Assembly: GCA_022563855.1 (NCBI GenBank)
Contig: JADFMN010000004.1
Span: 62,001 to 126,000, forward strand
Reading direction: 5' to 3'
Length of the DNA: 64,000 nt
From: Armatimonadota bacterium
GTDB taxonomy: Bacteria; Armatimonadota; Fimbriimonadia; Fimbriimonadales; Fimbriimonadaceae
A program made the position numbers and the translations under genes. The stretch's first letter is position 1. Each line of letters opens with the position of its first letter. This document shows, in pieces, positions 52,406 through 59,545 of the stretch. Under the pieces are notes generated by a model that was given only the letters and a program-made list of their open reading frames with translations, was not told the DNA's origin and made no database searches.

Positions 52406-52567
52406 GACGACATTCTGGCGCATTCGGCGCGGGCCACGCGAGCCTGCCGTTCAGCCGACAGCAACCGCTCGATCTTCGTCGACCGATTCTGTGGACGTCA
52501 CAACTACGGCAACCGAAGCAGGGGCCATAATGCTGATCACGGCGTAAGGCAGGGGTGAGGCCGTAGG

Positions 52568-54472
52568 TTGCAAGTGTTACCCCTGTCCGAGCGGTTGAAA
52601 GAGGCAGTGCGAAGTGGATCGCCAGAAGAGGCGCTTTCCGCGCTTTTCGTGCGCGAACTGGGTTGGGTGCCGGGGGAAGGAGCCGACGTCGTCGCACTTT
52701 CGGGATCGCTCTCGCTCGTGATTGTGGCCGATTCTAACACAGCGCCGAGGGCTCGGGAGATTGGCGCAGTGCTCGACTCGGACTCGCGCACGATGACGTT
52801 GCTAGCGCTGACAGAGGGCACAGTATCCCGTCTCGATATAGACCGCGAGCACCCAAAGTCGATGGTATTGGACAGGCTGCGTCTGCTGCGCCGCGAGCAG
52901 GGCGTGCACGAGCGGGACGAAGCCAAGGATGATCGAAGGCTGGCCGCGTGCTTTCAAGCCAAAGGAATCGCCGACTCGTTCCTCGCCGACTATCGTAGCT
53001 TGTTCGAGAAGTACGTAGATCGAGTTGAGCCGATGCCGGCAGCGAGGTCGCGATCAGCCGCGGTGCAAGATTCGCGGGCTCTGAGAGGCCAGCTTCTGAA
53101 TCGTTGCCTGATCCGTGTGCTGCTGCTTGCGTTTTTGCAGAGCAAAGGGTGGTTCAGATTCGCGGACAGCCAGAACTACATCGCCGAACTGTATCGCGCG
53201 TGGAAGGCCGCACCGGGCGCGTACCGATTTCACCAGCGGCTCGCGATCCTGTTCTTCAACGCCCTCAACCAGCCGTCGGCAGCTGCGCGAGAGTTGCTCC
53301 GCCCGCAGGTCGGAGACGTTCCGCATCTCGGCGGGGGCATCTTCTCCCCTGAGCAGTTCGAGAGCGAGTCGGCGGTGATCCCCGACGAGCTGTTCGACGA
53401 GCTGATCGGTGAGAACGGCCTGTTGGGGAAGTACGAGTTTTCGACCAAGGAGAGCGGGCCGAACGAAACGGTTGTCGCCGTCAATCCGGAAATTCTCGGC
53501 GCGGTGTTCAGCGCGTTCATTCAAGGCGACGACAAGGCGGCAATCGTCGACACGAAGTCTCTGCGCGAGGGTTGTCGCGGTGTTATCGCTGCGCACATGG
53601 ACACCGCCCCGGCGTTGGATCTGCCGCCCGAGCGCAAGCGGCTCAAGGAGTGGATGGTGCGCGTGAGAGCGATCAACATCATCGACGAGGAGTGCGGCGC
53701 GGGTTCGTACCTTGTGGCGATGCTCGAAGAGATCACCGCGCTGATCGAACGCATCTCGAAACAGCTGGGGAATCGACCTCTCCGTCGATCTGCGTTGAAG
53801 GCACAAGTCGCAAAGGACAACCTCAGGGGGCTCGACAAGAGCGATTTGGCGGTTCAAGTGACGATGATGAGGCTCGCGCTAGCCATTCTTTCAGAAGAGT
53901 CTGACGATGCGCCTCTCGCTCTCCCAAACTTGCGGCAGGTCGTCCGCGTCGGGGGCGCGCTGAAACCAGATCGGCCCGCTTCCATTCGACCGGTTCCTCC
54001 AGAAAGCGCAGAGGTCGAGTACAAGTCGACGTTCGAGTGGAACTCGCGCAAGGGCGCCCGCGACCCTTCGCTTCGCCTTGCGACGCTCAAGACCGTTGCA
54101 GCGTTTCTGAACAGCGAGGGCGGCAAGCTGTATCTCGGAGTGAGCGACTCCGGAGAGCCGATCGGGCTTGCGGGCGACTTCGGTCTTTTCTCCGAGGGCG
54201 GATCGCGGGACGGCTTCGAGGGCAAGCTGCGCGAAGCGCTGAAGAACCACTTGGAGCCGCTACCGCTTGGCAACGTATCGATCATGTGGCAGAGATTCGG
54301 CGATCTCGACGTTTGCGTCGTCTGCGTGACGCCAACCTCGACAGTCACGTACGTCCGGAGCAAAGACGACCACGGCCAACAGGTCGAGTCGATCTACGTG
54401 CGAGACGGGAACCGAACGTTGGACCTCAAGGGCAAACAGCGCGACCAGTTCGTGTTATCGCGGCATTCTTGA
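52568..54472 (+). CDS. Truncated type IIG/Eco57I-like methyltransferase fused to an AlbA_2 (Schlafen-type) domain
   Basis: 634 residues with an architecture I do not recognise as known. Residues 1-150 look like a type IIG N-terminal region without a visible PD-ExK nuclease motif. Residues 160-320 follow the helical connector (GGGIFSPEQFE, IPDELFDELI, VNPEILGAVFSAFI). Residues 370-465 are the SAM-binding half of an N6-adenine methyltransferase, with motif I altered to IIDEECGAGSYL and then LRGLDKSDLAVQ and LPNLRQVVRVGGAL. The catalytic NPPY half and target-recognition domain are missing. In their place residues 479-600 form an AlbA_2 domain (EVEYKST, FLNSEGGKLYLGVSDSGEPIGL). TTG start at 52568; a GTG at 52574 is equally possible. 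Confidence 0.8.
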   Translation: MQVLPLSERLKEAVRSGSPEEALSALFVRELGWVPGEGADVVALSGSLSLVIVADSNTAPRAREIGAVLDSDSRTMTLLALTEGTVSRLDIDREHPKSMVLDRLRLLRREQGVHERDEAKDDRRLAACFQAKGIADSFLADYRSLFEKYVDRVEPMPAARSRSAAVQDSRALRGQLLNRCLIRVLLLAFLQSKGWFRFADSQNYIAELYRAWKAAPGAYRFHQRLAILFFNALNQPSAAARELLRPQVGDVPHLGGGIFSPEQFESESAVIPDELFDELIGENGLLGKYEFSTKESGPNETVVAVNPEILGAVFSAFIQGDDKAAIVDTKSLREGCRGVIAAHMDTAPALDLPPERKRLKEWMVRVRAINIIDEECGAGSYLVAMLEEITALIERISKQLGNRPLRRSALKAQVAKDNLRGLDKSDLAVQVTMMRLALAILSEESDDAPLALPNLRQVVRVGGALKPDRPASIRPVPPESAEVEYKSTFEWNSRKGARDPSLRLATLKTVAAFLNSEGGKLYLGVSDSGEPIGLAGDFGLFSEGGSRDGFEGKLREALKNHLEPLPLGNVSIMWQRFGDLDVCVVCVTPTSTVTYVRSKDDHGQQVESIYVRDGNRTLDLKGKQRDQFVLSRHS

Positions 54473-54481
54473 CTTGCGGGG

Positions 54482-54487
54482 TAGTGT
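54482..54487 (+). promoter_or_regulatory. -10 element of the PHP-domain gene (leaderless)
   Basis: TAGTGT, six nucleotides (GGGAAA) before the ATG at 54494. Fits the TAnnnT pattern seen at other starts but is the weakest example. Confidence 0.35.
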
Positions 54488-54493
54488 GGGAAA

Positions 54494-55822
54494 ATGGAAA
54501 GGCTTATTCCGGCAGCGGTCGCGCTTGCGGCCACTTGGATCATCGGCGTAGGAGTGTTCGACGAAAATGCGGGGTTTCCTCCAGTGAATGAAGCGGTGTC
54601 CGACGACGTTCTAGAGGACACTACCGCTGCCCGCTGGTGGAAAGGCAACCTCCACACCCACACGTTTTGGAGCGACGGCGACGACTATCCGGAGATGGTC
54701 GTCGACTGGTACCGGAGCCGCGACTACAACTTCCTGGCGCTCTCCGACCACAACATCCTGAGCGACAAGGAGCTTTGGATGGACATGAGCGGCGGCCGCG
54801 GCGCAGGGAGGCCGCTCGTGCGTTATCTCGACCGGTTCGGCGACGACTGGGTCGAGACGCGAGTGCGAAACAACAAGACGCAAGTCCGACTCAAGACCCT
54901 GAGCGAATTCCGAGGGCTGTTCGAGGAGCCCGGCGAGTTCCTGTTGATCCAAAGCGAGGAGATAACCGACAGCGCGGAGGGCAAGCCGGTACACGTAAAC
55001 GCCACGAACATTCAAGAACTGATCAGGCCGCAGCGAGGCAAGACGGTGTTCGAGGCGATGCAGAACAACGTGAACGCAGTCTTGGAGCAGCGCGAGCGCA
55101 CTGGAGTTCCGATGTTCCCGCACATCAACCATCCGAACTTCGGGTGGGCCGTGACCGCCGAAGACCTGATGAAGCTTGAGGGAGAGAAGTTCTTCGAGGT
55201 GTACAACGGGCACCCGTCGGTCCGAAACTTCGGCGACGCGAACCACGCGGGCGGAGAGCTCATGTGGGACATCATCCTGACGGTGCGGCTCGCGGAGCTT
55301 GGCAAAGAGGTGATGTACGGCATGGCGACGGACGACGCGCACAACTATTTCAGTTACCAGATCGGGAGAGCCAACCCCGGCCGAGCCTGGGTCGTGGTGC
55401 GGGCTGTCGAACTGACAGCCGCGAGCATCGTGGCGGCGATGGAGCGCGGCGACTTCTACGGCTCTACCGGCGTCGTGCTGCGCAATATCGTTTATGATGG
55501 AAAGAGTTTGAGCATCGAGATCGAACCGGAGGAGGGAGTCACTTACCAAACGATGTTCATCGGCACCCGTCGCGGGTACGACCGGAGTAGCGAGCCGATC
55601 CTGAACGCCGACGGAGCGCCGCTCGCGGTCACCCGCAAGTACAGCGACGAAATCGGCGAGGTCTTCTCCGTGGTCGATGGGCTGTCGGCGTCTTACACGC
55701 TTCACGGCGACGAGATATACGTCCGTGCGAAGGTGGTCTCCAGCAAGACGAAGGTGAACCCGTTCACTGCAGGCGAGACCGAGGTCGCCTGGGTGCAGCC
55801 CGTCGTCCCTGGGACCGAGTGA
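54494..55822 (+). CDS. Secreted PHP-domain metallophosphoesterase
   Basis: 442 residues with an N-terminal hydrophobic leader (about 1-22). The PHP metal-binding motif is NLHTHTFWSDG, continued by FLALSDHN and later FPHINHPNFGW and ATDDAHNY. The C-terminal 120 residues form a beta domain. PHP proteins hydrolyse phosphoesters; this exported form has no known substrate. It ends 4 bp from the convergent cyclic-nucleotide-binding gene. Confidence 0.88.
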   Translation: MERLIPAAVALAATWIIGVGVFDENAGFPPVNEAVSDDVLEDTTAARWWKGNLHTHTFWSDGDDYPEMVVDWYRSRDYNFLALSDHNILSDKELWMDMSGGRGAGRPLVRYLDRFGDDWVETRVRNNKTQVRLKTLSEFRGLFEEPGEFLLIQSEEITDSAEGKPVHVNATNIQELIRPQRGKTVFEAMQNNVNAVLEQRERTGVPMFPHINHPNFGWAVTAEDLMKLEGEKFFEVYNGHPSVRNFGDANHAGGELMWDIILTVRLAELGKEVMYGMATDDAHNYFSYQIGRANPGRAWVVVRAVELTAASIVAAMERGDFYGSTGVVLRNIVYDGKSLSIEIEPEEGVTYQTMFIGTRRGYDRSSEPILNADGAPLAVTRKYSDEIGEVFSVVDGLSASYTLHGDEIYVRAKVVSSKTKVNPFTAGETEVAWVQPVVPGTE

Positions 55823-55826
55823 TCTG

Positions 55827-56303
55827 CTACAGCGGTGCGTGCTCCCAGTGGTCGTACGTCTTCGCCCGCAGGTCCTCCATCACGGTCGCCGACTGGCGCA
55901 GCCGCATGCTGAGAACTCGCGAGAGGTTCGCGAGCATCGTGAACCCGACCTCCCTGTTCTGCGACATGTACGCTCGCAGCTCTTTCGCCGGGAGACGCGC
56001 GAACTTCACCTGGCCCATGCAGACCGCCGTAGCAGAGCGCGGTCCGGCATCGACCAGCGCGACCTCGCCGATCACAGAGCCGGGACCGCAGTCGCCCATC
56101 TTGTCGCCTTTGTCGGTGTAGACGCACACGGTCCCCTCCAAAATCACGAACAGGTCGCTGCTCTTGTCGTCCTTCTTGATCAGACACTCGTCGGCCAGCA
56201 GGCACCCGAACTCGGCCAGTTCGGCGATTTGGTCGATCTCTTCGTCCGACAGTCCGGCGACAAGGTAGTTCTTCTTGAATACGTCTGCGTAGTCAGCGAT
56301 CAT
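55827..56303 (-). CDS. Cyclic nucleotide-binding domain protein without HTH
   Basis: 158 residues from the ATG at 56303, with GGAGA 8 nt upstream. The cNMP-binding beta-roll is complete: LFVILEGTVCVYTDKGDK, then the phosphate-binding cassette GPGSVIGEVALVDAGPRSATAVC. No DNA-binding domain follows, so it is probably a stand-alone sensor or partner protein rather than a Crp regulator. Confidence 0.88.
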   Translation of the reverse strand: MIADYADVFKKNYLVAGLSDEEIDQIAELAEFGCLLADECLIKKDDKSSDLFVILEGTVCVYTDKGDKMGDCGPGSVIGEVALVDAGPRSATAVCMGQVKFARLPAKELRAYMSQNREVGFTMLANLSRVLSMRLRQSATVMEDLRAKTYDHWEHAPL

Positions 56304-56580
56304 TTGCAATTCTCCAGAACAGTAGCTGAGTCAACCTGTTCAACATCAGCCATGGTTCCACCGGGGTTCGTAGAGCCCCGCTCCATGATACTGGCGGCAG
56401 GTGGTCGGGCGTCAATACGGACCGGCAATTTTCCGCGCAGTTGTGGTTCGAGCGTGCCACGGTCAGGCCCGAAGGGCTTGTCCGTGCCGCCGTTCAACGG
56501 GAGGGCGAGCGTCCCCGCGAGCCGCGCGAACTAAGGGTTTCCATCGTCCAGCGGCAGTTGCGAAGTGATGTGTGGACCGC

Positions 56581-56604
56581 AAGCCAAGGTCGCCCAGGAG
56601 GACG
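56581..56604 (+). repeat. Dispersed 24-bp repeat, copy 2
   Basis: Identical to the reverse complement of 45925-45948. Confidence 0.8.
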
Positions 56605-56629
56605 ACCCTCCATGGGGAAGTCCCGAACC

Positions 56630-56681
56630 CAGTTGGCAGTTTGCAGTTGGCAGTTCCACGAACCGCGAACCTCCGTACAAA
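56630..56681 (+). repeat. 52-bp direct repeat, copy 1
   Basis: Begins CAGTTGGCAGTTTGC and ends GAACCTCCGTACAAA. The second copy starts 77 bp further on and differs at two bases. Confidence 0.85.
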
Positions 56682-56706
56682 GCAGAACCAACCCGAACAC
56701 AGTTCT

Positions 56707-56758
56707 CAGTTGGCAGATTGCAGTTGGCAGATCCACGAACCGCGAACCTCCGTACAAA
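56707..56758 (+). repeat. 52-bp direct repeat, copy 2
   Basis: Matches 56630-56681 with two T-to-A changes. The 25-bp spacer between copies includes GAACCAACCCGAAC. Confidence 0.85.
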
Positions 56759-56803
56759 CCCGAACCCCCAAACTTCTCAACATCCAAAGTAAACTCCAAG
56801 CCA

Positions 56804-57370
56804 ATGACTCAAACCCGAGACGATGCCTGGAACCTGCTTTGCGAGCACACGCCGAGCGACAGCCTGCGACGGCACTGCATGGGAGCGGAAACCTGCATGC
56901 GGTGGTACGCCGAGAAGCTGGGAGAGGACGTCGAGAAGTGGGGCATCGCCGGGCTCTTGCACGACTTCGACTACGAGCAGCACCCCGACGAGCATCCGCT
57001 TTGGGGGATTGCGCTGCTGAAAGACCAAGGGTGGCCGGAAGACGTGATCCAGGCCATCGGAGCGCACTACACCGCCAAGACCGGAGTCGAGCCGACCGCG
57101 CCGATGGACAAGTACCTCTTCGCCTGCGACGAGCTGAGCGGGTTCATCACGGCGGTCACCTACGTCCGACCGAGCAAGAGCATCATGGAGGTGAAGGTCA
57201 AGAGCGTGACCAAAAAGCTCAAGACGCTCAACTTCGCCGCAGGGGTCAACCGCGACGATGTGTACAACGGAGCCGAGGTCATCGGGACCGACCTGAACGA
57301 GCACATCGGCAACTGCATCACGGCGATGCAGGGGAACGCCGAGGCGCTCGGCCTCAAGGGCGACGTCTAG
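56804..57370 (+). CDS. HD-domain hydrolase
   Basis: 188 residues from the ATG at 56804, the start of similarity to HD phosphohydrolases: His24 in LRRHCMGAE, then His53-Asp54 in GLLHDFDYE, and a following aspartate in the KYLFACDELSG segment. HD enzymes act on nucleotides or phosphoesters. The frame stays open upstream through the repeat region, but that part is low-complexity repeat. It has no ribosome site; TAAACT lies eight bases before the ATG. Its stop overlaps the convergent OstA-like gene by 4 bp. Confidence 0.88.
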   Translation: MTQTRDDAWNLLCEHTPSDSLRRHCMGAETCMRWYAEKLGEDVEKWGIAGLLHDFDYEQHPDEHPLWGIALLKDQGWPEDVIQAIGAHYTAKTGVEPTAPMDKYLFACDELSGFITAVTYVRPSKSIMEVKVKSVTKKLKTLNFAAGVNRDDVYNGAEVIGTDLNEHIGNCITAMQGNAEALGLKGDV

Positions 57371-58683
57371 GCGCCTCCGTCGTCGTCATCAGTGAACACG
57401 GTTGCAGCGAAGTTGTTGCCGGTGACCCGTTCGTTGTCCTCGTTCGTCGAGAGAGTAATGTCCGTCGCTTTGAACCGGTCGCCGATCGACAGCAGCAGCA
57501 TTGCGTCCTGTTTTCCCTCGCTGCTGAGCAGTGTAAGCGTCTCGGCTTCGCCATCGTAGAGCGCGCTGTGCGCCCACCCGAACCTCCAACCTGACGCCAA
57601 GTCCTGCCGCGCAAACGGATTCCCGGTGATGACGGCCCGCCGTTCGCCGTCCTTGTACCAGTACTCGACCTGGTCGGCGACGACCTTGGTAGGGAACTTG
57701 CGAATGTTCTCTGTGTCGCGCAGGGCTTCGATCTGCTCGTCGGTTGCGGCCTGCGGATCGGTCGGCGTGCCGTCGCGGTCCATCCGGGGCACGTCCAGTA
57801 TCTTGGTCTCCTCGAGCTTCTCGTCGTCCTCGGCTTTGATGAGCATCGTGACAGAGCCGACGAGCTTCACTCTGCGCTCGTCGCGGTAGACCGTCGCTTC
57901 GTCGCACTTCAAGTTGACGTCGACGCTCCAGTACCGCACGTTCCCGGTCGCGATCAGCACGTCCTCCTCGCGGTAGTGGGTGACGAAATCGGCGACGACG
58001 ATGATCTCGCCATCGGTTGCGCGGGCCTCTTCGTAGCGGCCCACATCCCCAACGATCTCCATATGGAGGCCGTGGATCTGCCATTCGCGGCGTTCGTCTT
58101 GGACCGGGTCCTGCAGCTTTCCGGTCCACGAAACTTCGCCTGCAGTCAGGATTCTGCCATCGGTGACATACCCCACTTCGGATGCGATCAAATAACCTCC
58201 GTCGAGCGTCCCGGTCACTTCACCTTGGATCGTCAGAGTGCCGGTGTCCTTGTCGTACTGAAACTCGTCGGCGAACAAGTCCATCCGATCGTTCCAAACG
58301 TGTACGCCCTCGTCGGCGAGCAGCTGTCGAGTGTAGTACCGATACACCGCTCGCTCGGCTTCGTAAAAAAAGTCGTCGTCTTCCTCCATCCAGAAGTGGC
58401 CGTTTCGGACGCCGGTCATCGTAATCGTGCTTCGGTCTCTTGTCACCGACGCCGAGTCCACGGTTGCGCTTGACGTCAAGCGGTCGAACTCGTGAATTTT
58501 GAACTCGAAGTTTGAGATCGCAATCCCCTCGGTCGCTCCGAGCGGCTCGTCCCCGCCACGGAACTTCACGAACGCGTCGGCGCGCAGTATCTCCGCCATC
58601 GAAACCCAGCCGACGCCGATGGTCAGCAGCGCAACGGCGGGCACTCCAATTATGCGAACCACTTTCTTAGCTGATCGTGACAT
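57367..58683 (-). CDS. OstA/LptA-LptC-like periplasmic protein
   Basis: 438 residues with an N-terminal membrane anchor (about 8-30). The rest is a string of repeated short beta-strands of OstA type, for example ADEFQYDKDTGTLTIQGEV, RYEEARATDGEIIVVADF and VNLKCDEATVYRDERRVKL, as in proteins that carry lipopolysaccharide across the periplasm. The length exceeds LptA (about 185) and LptC (about 190), as if both were joined. It is the last gene of the leftward envelope operon and overlaps the preceding lipoprotein gene by 17 bp. Confidence 0.78.
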   Translation of the reverse strand: MSRSAKKVVRIIGVPAVALLTIGVGWVSMAEILRADAFVKFRGGDEPLGATEGIAISNFEFKIHEFDRLTSSATVDSASVTRDRSTITMTGVRNGHFWMEEDDDFFYEAERAVYRYYTRQLLADEGVHVWNDRMDLFADEFQYDKDTGTLTIQGEVTGTLDGGYLIASEVGYVTDGRILTAGEVSWTGKLQDPVQDERREWQIHGLHMEIVGDVGRYEEARATDGEIIVVADFVTHYREEDVLIATGNVRYWSVDVNLKCDEATVYRDERRVKLVGSVTMLIKAEDDEKLEETKILDVPRMDRDGTPTDPQAATDEQIEALRDTENIRKFPTKVVADQVEYWYKDGERRAVITGNPFARQDLASGWRFGWAHSALYDGEAETLTLLSSEGKQDAMLLLSIGDRFKATDITLSTNEDNERVTGNNFAATVFTDDDDGGA

Positions 58684-59545
58684 TGACAACTTTCAGATCG
58701 TCCGGCGAATTCAGTGTGACAGGCTCGGACCCGGTTTTGTTTCCAGACGTCGCCACGATAGTGTACGTTCCAGCGGGCACCCAGAAGCGGTATTGAGCGG
58801 CGATATCGGCAATGGTAGTCCGGATCGTCGTTCCCCCCTGCTTGATCTCGACGGTCGCGCCGATGCCATCGCCGACAGGGAGTATCGTTCCGGTGATGTT
58901 GAACGGCGGCGGCGGCGGATCGCCGGAGCTCTCGGGCGAGAGCGGAATGGTGCCGACCTCTATTACGCCGCCGATCGGCGTCGTAGGCGGGCTGAACAGA
59001 CGAGTCACGAACTCCTGCTTAGTGACCTCCCCGATCAGATCCCCGAACGCGGCGGGACTGCTGAACGAGTACGCGACTTCGATAAGCGTGAATTCTCCGC
59101 TGACGTCTGTGACCGCGCTTCTGCCTGCAAGCTTGACGGTTGCGTCTGCGAGAGCGCTGAGATCAGACGCGTCGACGACGGTACCGTGCACGGTGATCAG
59201 GTCAGGTCCGATGTAAAGATCGCCGATATCCACGGTGCCTTGCACCGGCGGAAAGGTGAAGGTCATGACAACCGGAGGCTCCCCGCCGCCGGCGGAATAG
59301 CTGACTAGCACGCTGTCCGTGTTGACTGAAACCTCGAGCGTGAAGGACCCGTCCACGATGTCCGATTGGGTCGAGCCGAGGCCTGCGGCAACGCTTGCTG
59401 GCGGATCCGGCGCAGCGTTGCTCTCGATCCAAAGTATGCGACCTACTAGAATCGCGTTGGCCGGGCCGCCTCCGCCCCCTCCTCCCCCAGCGCATCCAAG
59501 CAAGACGAGTCCAGCAAGGAAGATCGCAGCGCAGCCGCGCCTCAA
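58667..59545 (-). CDS. Lipoprotein with carboxypeptidase-regulatory-like domains
   Basis: 292 residues. The leader ends in LVLLGC, a lipobox with Cys18, followed by a run of glycines. Two beta-sandwich segments (about 110-180, with the pattern VHGTVVDASDLSALADATVKL; and about 215-290, with ITGTILPVGDGIGATVEI) are of the CarboxypepD_reg type, found in outer-membrane and surface proteins. The TTG start overlaps the stop of the upstream gene (TTGA). Confidence 0.8.
   Translation of the reverse strand: MRRGCAAIFLAGLVLLGCAGGGGGGGGPANAILVGRILWIESNAAPDPPASVAAGLGSTQSDIVDGSFTLEVSVNTDSVLVSYSAGGGEPPVVMTFTFPPVQGTVDIGDLYIGPDLITVHGTVVDASDLSALADATVKLAGRSAVTDVSGEFTLIEVAYSFSSPAAFGDLIGEVTKQEFVTRLFSPPTTPIGGVIEVGTIPLSPESSGDPPPPPFNITGTILPVGDGIGATVEIKQGGTTIRTTIADIAAQYRFWVPAGTYTIVATSGNKTGSEPVTLNSPDDLKVVNVTIS

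Larger units (their letters stand above)
56304..56803. other. Intergenic region rich in repeats
   Basis: About 500 bp upstream of the HD-domain gene. It contains a segment (56495-56525) with GAGGGCGAGCGTCCCCGCGA, a string I recall from other genomes, the 24-bp repeat copy 2 (56581-56604) and two copies of a 52-bp repeat (56630-56681, 56707-56758). GAACCAACCCGAAC between them is like the decamer of the S23 cassette. No gene is supported; the open frame leading into the HD gene is repeat sequence. Confidence 0.65.

Noticed and set aside
56441-56803. Upstream extension of the HD-domain frame
   Set aside because: Made of repeats and low-complexity sequence; similarity begins at 56804.
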